Source: 4572-123 sp964418755 | GTDB lineage: Bacteria > Desulfobacterota > Desulfobacteria > Desulfobacterales > 4572-123 | DNA: 64,000 nt | Assembly (NCBI GenBank): GCA_964418755.1 | Contig: CAYQNS010000002.1 | Location: 1-64,000, forward strand | Direction of reading: 5' to 3' | In this document: positions 53,563 to 62,069 of the stretch, one piece after another | Layout of the letters: every line of letters begins with the position of its first letter | How positions within the stretch are numbered: the stretch's first letter is position 1 | Notes under the pieces: model-generated | What the model saw: the letters and a program-made list of their open reading frames with translations, nothing else | What the model was told of the DNA's origin: nothing | The model's database searches: none | Made by a program: the position numbers and the translations under genes

Positions 53563-53692
53563 AGCAATTCTAATTATGGCTTTAAGCCGATGCTCATGAT
53601 GCGTAACGTATTGAAATTACGTTAGCTGGAATTGTCAATTCCCATGTTTGAGCCCCATGCTGCTTCATAATTAGAATTGCCGGCCCGGTTGC
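53551..53692. mobile_element. 118-bp palindromic element flanked by 12-bp direct repeats (MITE-like)
   Basis: CGGCCCGGTTGC occurs at 53551-53562 and again at 53681-53692. Between them are perfect 14-bp inverted ends, CAATTCTAATTATG (53565-53578) and CATAATTAGAATTG (53666-53679). Inside are three more palindromes: GGCTTTAAGCC (53578-53588), TAACGTA-ttgaaat-TACGTTA (53604-53624) and GGAATTG-T-CAATTCC (53628-53642). The element codes for nothing. Direct repeats just outside inverted ends look like a target duplication, hence a non-autonomous insertion; a structured RNA or attachment site is an alternative. A TTGACA box starts eight bases to its right. Confidence 0.55.
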
Positions 53693-53699
53693 TTTATGC

Positions 53700-53733
53700 T
53701 TGACAAATATTTCTGATTTATTAACCTATAGAG
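53700..53733 (+). promoter_or_regulatory. Putative serA promoter
   Basis: TTGACA at 53700-53705; TAACCT at 53722 (spacing 16) is a weak -10, and TATAGA at 53728 fits better in sequence but is 22 bases away. It lies about 110 bases before the serA ATG and directly right of the palindromic element. Confidence 0.35.
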
Positions 53734-53835
53734 TTTATTTTACCGGAATCGGGGACATGCGTGTTGCTTGGGGCAATTGACAGCCTGTGTTTAGACATAA
53801 TTTCCGAATGATTTTTTTTTAAATAGAGAGGGAAC

Positions 53836-55416
53836 ATGAAAGTCTTGGTAAGTGATAATCTCGGTGAAATCGGGATTGAGATGTTTCAGAAAGCACAGGG
53901 AATCGAAGTTGATGTCAAAACCAGTTTATCTCCTGAAGAACTTAAAAGCATCATCTGTGAGTATCATGCACTGGTGATTCGAAGTGCTACCCGGGTGACC
54001 AGCGAACTGCTGGCGGCAGCCAAAAACCTGAAAGTTGTCGGCCGGGCCGGAATCGGTCTCGATAACGTGGATATTTCCGAGGCATCCAAACGGGGTATTA
54101 TTGTCATGAATACGCCGGGCGGCAATGTGGTGACGACGGCAGAACACGCGATTTCCATGATGCTGGCGCTGTCCCGCAACATTCCCATGGGAACCTCATC
54201 CTTGAGAGAGGGACGCTGGATCAAGAAACAGCTTCAGGGGCGGGAAATATACAATAAATGCCTGGGAATCATCGGTTTCGGAAAAATCGGTTCCATCGTG
54301 GCTGACCGGGCCCGCGGTCTCAAGATGCAGGTTGTTGTCCATGATCCTTTTGTTACCCCCGCACAAATCGAAAAGGCCGGATTCAAAAGCGTTCCGTTTG
54401 AAGAACTGCTCAACCGGTCGGATTATATCACGATTCATGTGCCCAAACTGAAAAACACCATTGGATTTATTAATAAACAGAGTTTTGATCAGATGAAAGA
54501 CGGCGTCATGCTTATCAACTGCGCCCGGGGCGGTATTATCGATGAAAAAGATCTGTATGATGCTATGAAATCGGGAAAGGTTGCCGGGGCCGCTCTGGAT
54601 GTCTTTGAGACGGAACCTCCAGGTGATTCGCCACTGTTTGAGTTTGACCGATTCATCTGTACTCCGCACCTCGGGGCCTCAACCAGGGAGGCCCAGACCA
54701 ATGTCGCGGTCGCCGTGGCAAAACAGATTATCGACTATCTGCAGCAAGGAACCATACACAACGCCGTTAACGTACCGTCGATTACCGGCGATCTGCTTGA
54801 AAAACTTGGCCCCTGGCTCTCCATCGGGGATAAACTCGGTTCTCTCCAGGCCCAATTGATCAACGGTCCGGCCAAAGAAGTGGTGATTGAATACGCCGGA
54901 GATTTCAAAGATCTTGACATGGCTCCGGTTTCAACGGCTATTTTAAAAGGGCTGCTGACGCCTATTCTTAAAGATGATGTTAATTTTGTCAACGCGCACA
55001 TCCAGGCCAAGGAGCGGGGGATAACGGTCACCGAAACGAGAACGGCTGAAGCGTACAGGTATATCAACCTGATTACAGTCCGGGTAATCACCACTGAAAT
55101 GAAAAATTCCGTATCCGGAACGATCTTCGGGAAAGATGATCCCCGAATCGTGGGCATAAACACATTTCGCCTGGAAATGGTGCCCGACGGTCATCTGGCA
55201 CTGATATACAATATCGATAAACCCGGTTCCATCGGTCAAATCGGCACCACTCTTGGCGAACACAAAATTAATATCGGCCAGATGCAGGTAGGGCAGGAAG
55301 AAGAGGGGGACCGCAATATTATTTTTATAACTACGGATACGCCTATTCCCGCGCAGGTGTTTGAAGAGCTGCGCAACCTGAGTCTTGTAAAAACAGTCAT
55401 TCCGCTTGAATTTTAG
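53836..55416 (+). CDS. serA: D-3-phosphoglycerate dehydrogenase (long form)
   Basis: A 526-residue NAD-dependent enzyme that starts serine synthesis. LVIRSATRVTSELLAAAKNLKV and VGRAGIGLDNVDISEASKRG begin the catalytic domain; LGIIGFGKIGSIVADRARGL is the NAD loop; LINCARGGIIDEKDLYDA and the Glu-His pair (ALDVFETEPP, ICTPHLGASTREAQ) complete the site. The long form carries an intervening domain (about 320-450) and a C-terminal ACT domain (about 455-526, LALIYNIDKPGSIGQIGTTL) that usually senses serine. AGAGAGGGAAC precedes the ATG. Confidence 0.97.
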   Translation: MKVLVSDNLGEIGIEMFQKAQGIEVDVKTSLSPEELKSIICEYHALVIRSATRVTSELLAAAKNLKVVGRAGIGLDNVDISEASKRGIIVMNTPGGNVVTTAEHAISMMLALSRNIPMGTSSLREGRWIKKQLQGREIYNKCLGIIGFGKIGSIVADRARGLKMQVVVHDPFVTPAQIEKAGFKSVPFEELLNRSDYITIHVPKLKNTIGFINKQSFDQMKDGVMLINCARGGIIDEKDLYDAMKSGKVAGAALDVFETEPPGDSPLFEFDRFICTPHLGASTREAQTNVAVAVAKQIIDYLQQGTIHNAVNVPSITGDLLEKLGPWLSIGDKLGSLQAQLINGPAKEVVIEYAGDFKDLDMAPVSTAILKGLLTPILKDDVNFVNAHIQAKERGITVTETRTAEAYRYINLITVRVITTEMKNSVSGTIFGKDDPRIVGINTFRLEMVPDGHLALIYNIDKPGSIGQIGTTLGEHKINIGQMQVGQEEEGDRNIIFITTDTPIPAQVFEELRNLSLVKTVIPLEF

Positions 55417-55510
55417 CACCGGATAACCAACGGGCATTATTGACGGAATGCATTGCGTTACCTGATTTTATAAATTGCCGGCTTGTAATTTAAACAGGAG
55501 ACCTTTTATT

Positions 55511-55900
55511 ATGGAAGAAACAAAAGATTTTATCCTAAAAGAACAGCAAAAGAGTGAGGGACAAGATGGGGCCGCGGAATCGGCGGATACGCCTGAGGGT
55601 GCCCCGACGGATCAGGAAACAGGCGGTACTGAAGGTTTTGACGAGGATTCTCAATTACCGGCGATTAATTTTGCCACTTTTATTTTTTCCCTGAACTCAT
55701 CGGCCCTGGTACAGCTCGGAATAATGGATGACCCGAGCAGCGGCAAGAAGGTTAAAAATCTGTCGATAGCAAAACAAACCATCGATATCCTTGGAATGCT
55801 GGATGAAAAAACCAGGGGGAATCTGACTCGGGAAGAAGAGGATATGCTCAAACACATCCTCTATGATCTTCGAATCCTGTATGTAAAGGAAAGGAAATAA
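55511..55900 (+). CDS. DUF1844 domain protein
   Basis: A 129-residue protein. Residues 1-50 are acidic and low in complexity (SEGQDGAAESADTPEGA, GGTEGFDEDSQ); residues 50-129 form the DUF1844 domain, with INFATFIFSLNSSALVQLGI, NLSIAKQTIDILGMLDEKTRG and a C-terminal helix ILYDLRILYVKERK. The function is unknown; the gene sits in the serA-ispE interval as it does in other Desulfobacterota. The ATG at 55511 (AGGAG upstream) is preferred over an in-frame TTG at 55475. ispE begins eight bases after the stop. Confidence 0.85.
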   Translation: MEETKDFILKEQQKSEGQDGAAESADTPEGAPTDQETGGTEGFDEDSQLPAINFATFIFSLNSSALVQLGIMDDPSSGKKVKNLSIAKQTIDILGMLDEKTRGNLTREEEDMLKHILYDLRILYVKERK

Positions 55901-55907
55901 CACCCGA

Positions 55908-56786
55908 GTGGTGACTGTGGAAACAAAACAGATTCCGTCCTTAAAACTTCCGGCACCGGCCAAAATAAATCTATTTTTGGCTGTAACGGGTAAAAGGCCG
56001 GATGGCTACCATGACTTGATCAGCCTTATGTGCACTGTCGGACTTCATGATACGCTTTCACTTTCACTGGAACTGGGTGGAAACCGGATTCGGATTGTAT
56101 GCAGCCATCCGGATGTTCCGGAAAATAAAACCAACCTGGCATGGCGGGCTGCCGATCTTTTTATGACAAACTTCAAGCGGCGGGACACGGTAACCATTAC
56201 GATTGAAAAACGCATTCCCGTGGCCGCCGGACTGGGCGGCGGCAGCAGTGATGCCGCCGCAGTGCTGCTGGGGTTGAACCGCTTATATCAAACTCCTTTT
56301 TCGACAAAAAAATTAATGTCAATGGGACTTACCATTGGAGCGGACGTGCCTTTTTTTATATATGGGAAACCATCTGTTGCCGGAGGTATCGGCGAGAAAC
56401 TGGAACCCTGCACCGGACTTTGCCCCTACCCTGTTTTGCTGGTTTGCCCGAGAATCAATGTTTCAACCAGGGCGATTTATAAAAAACTGAATTTAGGATT
56501 GACAAAATGTGAAATAAAAATTAATAATTTCTTTTTTGGGGATCGGAATTTTGATGTACCACACCATCTGTGCAATGATTTGGAAACGGTATCGGTGCCA
56601 AAATATCCAATTGTCCGAAAGGCCAAACAGTCTCTTTTAAGCAAGGGTGCCATGGGCGCTTTGATGTCAGGCAGCGGACCGGCTGTGTTTGGTCTGTTTT
56701 CCGATGCAGCCGCTGCGCACAGTGCCCGGCAATCTCTTGCAGATAATGAAGACTGGCTGGTTTATCTTACAAAGTTAATTGTTTAG
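55908..56786 (+). CDS. ispE: 4-diphosphocytidyl-2-C-methyl-D-erythritol kinase
   Basis: A 292-residue GHMP kinase of the MEP isoprenoid pathway. LPAPAKINLFLAVTGKRPDGYH is the N-terminal signature with the catalytic Lys; IPVAAGLGGGSSDAAAVLLG is the ATP loop near residue 100; GAMGALMSGSGPAVFGLF is the third GHMP motif. The GTG start at 55908 gives a ten-residue leader; AAAGGA lies upstream. It is followed by tRNA-Gln and prs, an order seen in many proteobacteria. Confidence 0.95.
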   Translation: MVTVETKQIPSLKLPAPAKINLFLAVTGKRPDGYHDLISLMCTVGLHDTLSLSLELGGNRIRIVCSHPDVPENKTNLAWRAADLFMTNFKRRDTVTITIEKRIPVAAGLGGGSSDAAAVLLGLNRLYQTPFSTKKLMSMGLTIGADVPFFIYGKPSVAGGIGEKLEPCTGLCPYPVLLVCPRINVSTRAIYKKLNLGLTKCEIKINNFFFGDRNFDVPHHLCNDLETVSVPKYPIVRKAKQSLLSKGAMGALMSGSGPAVFGLFSDAAAAHSARQSLADNEDWLVYLTKLIV

Positions 56787-56838
56787 GGGTAAGTATTTTC
56801 AACAAATGATATAAAAGGCAGCAATAAAAAAATATTAT

Positions 56839-56913
56839 TGGGGCGTCGTCAAGCGGTAAGACACAGGACTTTGGTTCCTGCATTCGGAGGTTCGAATCCT
56901 CCCGCCCCAGCCA
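56839..56913 (+). tRNA. tRNA-Gln (anticodon TTG), CCA encoded
   Basis: A full cloverleaf: acceptor arms TGGGGCG (56839-56845) and CGCCCCA (56903-56909), discriminator G, then encoded CCA (56911-56913). D arm GTC..GAC with AAGCGGTAA; anticodon arm CAGGA-CTTTGGT-TCCTG, anticodon TTG; variable loop CATTC; T arm GGAGG-TTCGAAT-CCTCC. The T-A-type first pair weak end (U1-A72) is a known Gln identity feature. Confidence 0.97.
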
Positions 56914-56943
56914 ATAATTTTAAAGTCCGCAACAGGTAGGATA

Positions 56944-57882
56944 ATGGTTGATTTTGCAATATTTACGGGGAATTCAAACCCTGTTCTGGCTAAAAAAATT
57001 TGTGACTATCTTGACATGCCTTTGGGCGGGGCAAAGGTCAAAACCTTCAGTGATGGTGAGATTCAGATTGAAATTGATGAAAATGTAAGATCAAAGGATG
57101 TCTTTGTTATGCAGTCCACCTGTCGTCCGGTGAATGACAACCTGGTGGAACTACTGCTGATGATTGATGCGTTCAAACGGTCCTCTGCCCGCAGGATAAC
57201 CGCTGTTTTGCCCTACTACGGATATGCGCGACAAGACAAGAAGGTGGCGCCCAGGGTACCGATCAGCGCTAAACTGGTGGCTGATCTTATTACGACGGCC
57301 GGAGCCCACAGGGTGATTACAATGGACCTGCACGCCGGACAGATTCAGGGTTTTTTCAATATCCCGGTGGACAATCTTTTTGCAGCAGCGGTTCTCCTTG
57401 ATTTTATACGGAATAATTTTTGCAATCATATCGTAATCGTCTCACCCGATGCCGGCGGCGTCGAAAGAGCCCGGGCCTTTGCAAAACGTCTCGGGGCTGA
57501 TCTGGCGATTATTGATAAACGGCGTCCGGCTCCCAACCAGGCCAAGGCAATGGCTTTAATCGGCAATGTTAAGGACAAAGTGGCAATCATTATGGATGAC
57601 ATGGTTGATACGGCAGGCACTTTGACCCAGGCTGCCGACGCCATTATGGCAGATGGCGCCATGGAGGTGCATGCCTGCTGTTCCCATCCTGTGCTTTCGG
57701 GCCCGGCCATAGACAGAATTATTGATTCACCGCTGAAAAGCCTGATGGTTACCGACACCGTTCCGTTGAGCGGCAAGGCCTCGGTATGTGATAAAATAAT
57801 CGTATTGAGTATTGCTAAACTGGTGGGAGAAGCCATTGTTCGAAGCTATAAAGGAGATTCGGTAACGTCTCTTTTTGTATAA
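56944..57882 (+). CDS. prs: Ribose-phosphate pyrophosphokinase
   Basis: A 312-residue enzyme that makes PRPP for nucleotide, His and Trp synthesis. FSDGEIQIEIDENVRSKDVFV binds the regulatory and ATP sites; YYGYARQDKKVAPRVPISAK is the ATP-binding flag; MDLHAGQIQGFFNIPVDNL the metal site; KVAIIMDDMVDTAGTLTQAA is the PRPP loop near residue 215. It is a class I type. A ribosome site (AGGTAGG) lies directly upstream. The TrpD and PurH pathways in this window use its product. Confidence 0.97.
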   Translation: MVDFAIFTGNSNPVLAKKICDYLDMPLGGAKVKTFSDGEIQIEIDENVRSKDVFVMQSTCRPVNDNLVELLLMIDAFKRSSARRITAVLPYYGYARQDKKVAPRVPISAKLVADLITTAGAHRVITMDLHAGQIQGFFNIPVDNLFAAAVLLDFIRNNFCNHIVIVSPDAGGVERARAFAKRLGADLAIIDKRRPAPNQAKAMALIGNVKDKVAIIMDDMVDTAGTLTQAADAIMADGAMEVHACCSHPVLSGPAIDRIIDSPLKSLMVTDTVPLSGKASVCDKIIVLSIAKLVGEAIVRSYKGDSVTSLFV

Positions 57883-57919
57883 TACGAAATAAAAAAAGTT
57901 TTTTAAGGAGGAAATATTT

Positions 57920-58570
57920 TTGGAGTTAATTAAATTTAAAGCAAATATCCGAACACAGACCGGAAACGGCCCCGGCCGGGTCCTGCGCAGAGACGGCAAA
58001 ATGCCGGCCGTGCTTTACGGCCCGAATACCGAGCCCGTCTTACTGTCAGTCGACATAAAAGAACTGAAGCAGATCCTGCGTGAAAGCAAAGGTGCCCAGG
58101 TGATTCTGGAACTGGTTATTCAAGATAAAGAGACATCAAGTAGAACCGCTATACTCAAGGAACTGCAGACCCATCCTGTTTCGCAAAATTATCTGCATGC
58201 CGATTTTTATGAAATTGCCATGGACCGCAAGATCAAAGTCAACGTTCCGGTTGTGGCCACCGGCAAATCCGTGGGCGTTGAAATGGGCGGTATGCTGCAG
58301 GTTATCCGAAGGGAACTGGAAGTCATGTGTCTGCCGCTTCATATTCCGGAAGCCATTGAAATCGATATTACGGATCTGGATATCGGTGATTCCGTTCATG
58401 TGGATGAGATCCCTCTGGAAGGGGATGTCGAAATTCCAACCGATGTTAATTTTACTGTATTGACAATCCTGAGCCCGGCCAAAGAACCGGAGGTCGAGGA
58501 AGATGAAGAGGAAGAAGTCGAAGAGGGCGCTGAAGAGGAAGAGGCTTCAACGGCTGATGCCGAAAAATAA
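57920..58570 (+). CDS. rplY: Ribosomal protein bL25 (Ctc form)
   Basis: A 216-residue long-form L25 that binds 5S rRNA. The N-terminal L25 domain opens LIKFKANIRTQTGNGPGRVLR and includes LQTHPVSQNYLHADFYEI; the TL5/Ctc C-terminal beta domain follows (VPVVATGKSVGVEMGGML, ITDLDIGDSVHVDEIPL). A very acidic tail (EVEEDEEEEVEEGAEEEEAS) ends the protein. The start is TTG, placed by AAGGAGGAAATATT upstream. Confidence 0.95.
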   Translation: MELIKFKANIRTQTGNGPGRVLRRDGKMPAVLYGPNTEPVLLSVDIKELKQILRESKGAQVILELVIQDKETSSRTAILKELQTHPVSQNYLHADFYEIAMDRKIKVNVPVVATGKSVGVEMGGMLQVIRRELEVMCLPLHIPEAIEIDITDLDIGDSVHVDEIPLEGDVEIPTDVNFTVLTILSPAKEPEVEEDEEEEVEEGAEEEEASTADAEK

Positions 58571-58688
58571 TCCTTTTCTACCGTATTTGACCACAGGCAC
58601 TTGATTTATGGGGCAGTGTTTTGGCATAGGAACCATGCGACGGCTTTTTTCCTCAAGAGGCAATGATTTCTGCAAAAATGAAGGACAA

Positions 58689-59282
58689 ATGCTCGGCGAC
58701 AGGCTCCGCCTTGTTGCGGGCCTTGGTAATCCAGGAATCGAATACCAAAACACCCGCCATAACGTCGGTTTCATGGCCGCTGAAAAGATAGCCGCTGCAT
58801 ACGCGATTGACTTTGATACCAAAAAATTCGGGGCTCTTTGGGGAACCGGGGTGATTGAAGGCATTCGTGTTGTGCTGTTCAAACCACAGATGTATATGAA
58901 CCGCAGCGGTCTGCCGATTTTCAGGGCAGCCGAACATTTCAAAATATCAAGCAGGGATATATTGGTTGTTCATGATGATATAGACCTTGCTTTCGGAAGA
59001 ATAAAAATAAAACAGAAAGGAGGAACAGGGGGACATAAGGGTATTCGTTCGTTAATAGATGCTTTTGGCGGGGGAGAATTTACCAGACTTCGCATCGGCA
59101 TCGGGCGTGACTGCGGACAATCCGGGGATGCAAGTGTAACGGATCACGTTCTGGGCAGTTTCAGCGAGGATGAAATTAGATACCTGGACCCGATCCTGAA
59201 AAAAACCCTGGAGGCCGTTGTTACGATCCTCTCCGAAGGAATACTGGAGGGAATGAATCGTTTCAACAAGAGGAAGGTATGA
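58689..59282 (+). CDS. pth: Peptidyl-tRNA hydrolase
   Basis: A 197-residue esterase that recycles stalled peptidyl-tRNA. LVAGLGNPGIEYQNTRHNVGFMAAE holds the family signature with the catalytic His near residue 25; KPQMYMNRSGLP, DILVVHDDIDLAFGRIKIK and GGTGGHKGIRSL complete the site. The ATG at 58689 has AAGGA five bases upstream and gives the usual length (E. coli 194); the open frame to 58608 is rejected. Its place after rplY is conserved in bacteria. Confidence 0.95.
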   Translation: MLGDRLRLVAGLGNPGIEYQNTRHNVGFMAAEKIAAAYAIDFDTKKFGALWGTGVIEGIRVVLFKPQMYMNRSGLPIFRAAEHFKISSRDILVVHDDIDLAFGRIKIKQKGGTGGHKGIRSLIDAFGGGEFTRLRIGIGRDCGQSGDASVTDHVLGSFSEDEIRYLDPILKKTLEAVVTILSEGILEGMNRFNKRKV

Positions 59283-59313
59283 TTTTACGTTAATCAATTA
59301 GATGGAGGAAAGA

Positions 59314-61323
59314 ATGGAAGCTGTATTAAATAATCTACCGTTGTATTGTGCGATGGTTGGTGTTGTGGGCGTAATTTTTGCCATAATACTCGCCGTTTCT
59401 GTCAAAAGTGCACCGGCCGGCGATGAAAAAATGCAGGAGATTGCCGGAGCTATTAAGGAAGGCGCCATTGCCTATCTGAACCGTCAGATGAAAAGCATGG
59501 GAATTGCCGGTGTTATTATATTTATTATTATTTTTGCCACGTTAGGTGCCACGACCGCCATTGGTTTTCTGATTGGCGCAGTGGCGTCCTTTATAGCCGG
59601 CTACATTGGAATGCGGGTGTCCGTAATTGCCAATGTCAGGACGGCGGAAGCAGCCAAAAAGGGAATGGCTGCGGGCCTTGCAATGGCTTTCAAGGGCGGA
59701 TCGGTCACCGGTATGATCGTTGCCGGTCTGGCACTGTCTTCAGTTGCCGGCTATTATGCGTTTACTCATGATGTGATAGCCCTTGTAGCCTTAGGGTTTG
59801 GCGGAAGCCTGATCTCCATATTTGCCAGGCTTGGCGGCGGTATCTTCACCAAGGGCGCCGATGTGGGCGCTGACCTGGTGGGCAAGGTCGAGGCAGGAAT
59901 CCCCGAGGATGATCCGCGCAACCCGGCTACCATTGCCGATAATGTCGGCGACAACGTGGGGGACTGCGCCGGAATGGCGGCCGACCTTTTCGAGACCTAT
60001 GCAGTTACGGCTGTGGCTGCCATGCTCATCGGTCACCTGCTTTTCCCCGAGATTCCCATGGCAGTCGAATTTCCGCTGATGCTGGGCGCCATCTCCATTA
60101 TCGCCTCCATTATTGCCGTATTTTTCGTACGGCTCGGCAAGAGCGAATATATCATGGGCGCCCTCTACAAGGGGATGTTCGGTGCCGCTATCATCGCGGG
60201 CGTTGCCTTTTATTATGCCTGCACCCGGTTCATGGGTGACCTGGGTGATATCAGTGCGATGAATATCTATTACTGCACGCTGATCGGTCTGGTGCTGACC
60301 GTTGTAATTGTTATTATTACTGAATTTTACACGGGGATCTACAGCCCGGTAAAGAGCATCGCAGAAGCCTCCACCACCGGACACGGCACCAACATCATCG
60401 CCGGTCTGGCCGTTTCCATGCAGGCTACTGCAGCCCCGGTTCTGGCCATCTGCCTGGCCATCTTTATGTCCTATAATTTTGCCGGCATCTATGGTCTTGC
60501 CATGGCCGCCATGTCCATGCTTTCCATGACCGGTATGGTGATTGCTATTGACGCCTACGGCCCCATCACCGACAATGCCGGCGGCATCGCCGAGATGGCC
60601 GGGATGGATGAGAGTGTCCGTGCCGTGACCGATCCTCTGGATGCGGTAGGCAACACCACCAAGGCCGTTACCAAGGGATACGCCATTGGATCAGCCGCTT
60701 TGGCCGCCCTGGTTCTTTTTGCCGCTTATGTGCAGGAATTCACAATCCACGGCGCCGAAGAGGGTATCAAATTCGATCTGGCCGATGTCAACGTTCTTAT
60801 CGGTCTGTTTATCGGCGGACTGCTGCCCTACCTGTTTGCCTCCATTGCCATGAAGGCCGTTGGAAATGCAGGCGGCGCGGTTGTTGAAGAAGTGCGTCGT
60901 CAGTTCCGTGAAATCCCCGGAATCATGGAAGGAACCGCAAAACCCGATTACGGTGCATGTGTGGATATTGTCACCAAATTCGCCCTCAAGGAGATGCTGA
61001 TGCCGGCACTGCTGCCTATTATTGCGCCTCTTCTGGTTGGTTTCCTGCTCGGCAAAGTCGCCCTGGGCGGTCTGTTGATCGGCTCCATTGTTACCGGCGT
61101 GTTTCTCGCGCTGTCCATGACCACCGGCGGCGCTGCCTGGGATAATGCGAAAAAATATATTGAAGACGGTCACCTGGGTGGTAAAGGCAGCGAAGCTCAC
61201 AAAGCTGCAGTTACCGGCGACACAGTCGGCGATCCTTATAAGGATACCGCAGGTCCGGCCATTAACCCGATGATCAAAATTCTGAATGTTGTTGCACTGC
61301 TCATGGTTCCCTTTCTGCTGTAA
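59314..61323 (+). CDS. hppA: Membrane-bound ion-pumping pyrophosphatase
   Basis: A 669-residue integral membrane enzyme with about 16 helices that couples PPi hydrolysis to proton (or sodium) export. KGADVGADLVGKVEAGIPEDD is the substrate loop and DNVGDNVGDCAGMAADLFETY the metal site; the late GDTVGDPYKDTAGPAINPMIK is the second acidic motif. The GNTTKAVTKGYAIGSAAL segment has Lys and Thr where potassium-dependent enzymes have Ala and Gly, so it is probably the K+-independent, proton-pumping class. The ATG at 59314 is preferred to 59302 because GGAGGAAAG lies between. Confidence 0.96.
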   Translation: MEAVLNNLPLYCAMVGVVGVIFAIILAVSVKSAPAGDEKMQEIAGAIKEGAIAYLNRQMKSMGIAGVIIFIIIFATLGATTAIGFLIGAVASFIAGYIGMRVSVIANVRTAEAAKKGMAAGLAMAFKGGSVTGMIVAGLALSSVAGYYAFTHDVIALVALGFGGSLISIFARLGGGIFTKGADVGADLVGKVEAGIPEDDPRNPATIADNVGDNVGDCAGMAADLFETYAVTAVAAMLIGHLLFPEIPMAVEFPLMLGAISIIASIIAVFFVRLGKSEYIMGALYKGMFGAAIIAGVAFYYACTRFMGDLGDISAMNIYYCTLIGLVLTVVIVIITEFYTGIYSPVKSIAEASTTGHGTNIIAGLAVSMQATAAPVLAICLAIFMSYNFAGIYGLAMAAMSMLSMTGMVIAIDAYGPITDNAGGIAEMAGMDESVRAVTDPLDAVGNTTKAVTKGYAIGSAALAALVLFAAYVQEFTIHGAEEGIKFDLADVNVLIGLFIGGLLPYLFASIAMKAVGNAGGAVVEEVRRQFREIPGIMEGTAKPDYGACVDIVTKFALKEMLMPALLPIIAPLLVGFLLGKVALGGLLIGSIVTGVFLALSMTTGGAAWDNAKKYIEDGHLGGKGSEAHKAAVTGDTVGDPYKDTAGPAINPMIKILNVVALLMVPFLL

Positions 61324-61366
61324 AAAGGTACCTGCAGCAATCAGAATATGATTGCACTGTAAAAAT

Positions 61367-61403
61367 AAAAAGGATTGGTGCTTTTTTGCACCAATCCTTT
61401 TTT
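61367..61403. terminator. Strong bidirectional intrinsic terminator after hppA
   Basis: AAAAAGGATTGGTGC (61367-61381) and GCACCAATCCTTTTT (61388-61402) form a perfect 15-bp stem with a TTTTTT loop; Ts follow on one strand and As precede on the other. Confidence 0.93.
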
Positions 61404-61523
61404 ATTGATTGTTATCGGCAGGTGTGGTATTATTCAGTACTCAATCGAAATCACTTCACATATTTTTTTTACTATTGCCGTGAAATGGGCCTCGAAATAA
61501 CGGATAAAACAACAGGAGATAAA

Positions 61524-62060
61524 TTGGAAACTCCAAAACCACAATCCCGGGAGTTTAAAGTCGGTGACCTGGCGGTTTATCCCGCCCATGGCGTAGGACG
61601 GATTGAATCTATCGAAAGCCGGATGGTAAACGGTGAGACTCATGACTTCTATATTATGAAAATTCTGGAAAACGGCATGGTGATCATGATTCCAACCTCC
61701 AATGTGGAATCTGTAGGATTGCGGAACGTAATCAAAAAAAAGGATATCCCAAAAATTTTTGCCGTCATTCAGGACAATCGTGACAATTTGATTGACAAGC
61801 AAACCTGGAACCGCCGTTACCGAGAATACATGGAAAAAATCAAAACCGGATCGCTTTACGAGGTGGCAGAGGTTTTCAGGGATCTTTATCTTTTGAAATA
61901 CACAAAGGATCTGTCTTTTGGAGAACGCAAGCTGTTTGATACAGCCCAGATTCTGCTGGTAAAAGAACTTTCCACTGCCCGCGATGCAGATGAAAAATCA
62001 ATTCTTGAAGAAATAATCGCACTATTTCCTGCTCCTCCAGAGGATGAAGAATCCGCCTGA
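61524..62060 (+). CDS. CarD/CdnL-family transcription regulator
   Basis: A 178-residue RNA-polymerase-binding protein. The N-terminal CarD-type RID domain (FKVGDLAVYPAHGVGRIESIE.. to ILENGMVIMIPTSNVES) contacts the beta subunit; the C-terminal helical domain (NRRYREYMEKIKTGSLYEVA, FGERKLFDTAQILLVKELS) binds upstream promoter DNA and ends in an acidic tail. CdnL proteins stabilise open complexes at rRNA and other promoters. A TTG at 61524 with AGGAG five bases upstream fits best; an ATG at 61485 adds 13 residues without a ribosome site. Confidence 0.88.
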   Translation: METPKPQSREFKVGDLAVYPAHGVGRIESIESRMVNGETHDFYIMKILENGMVIMIPTSNVESVGLRNVIKKKDIPKIFAVIQDNRDNLIDKQTWNRRYREYMEKIKTGSLYEVAEVFRDLYLLKYTKDLSFGERKLFDTAQILLVKELSTARDADEKSILEEIIALFPAPPEDEESA

Positions 62061-62069
62061 TCAGCAAAC

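Noticed and set aside
53392..53625. A 77-codon ORF between prfB and serA
   Set aside because: No ribosome site, no recognisable sequence, and it ends inside the palindromic element.
53565..53679. Reading the palindromic element as an integron attC site
   Set aside because: The GTTRRRY and RYYYAAC core boxes are not present at the ends and no integrase or cassettes are seen.
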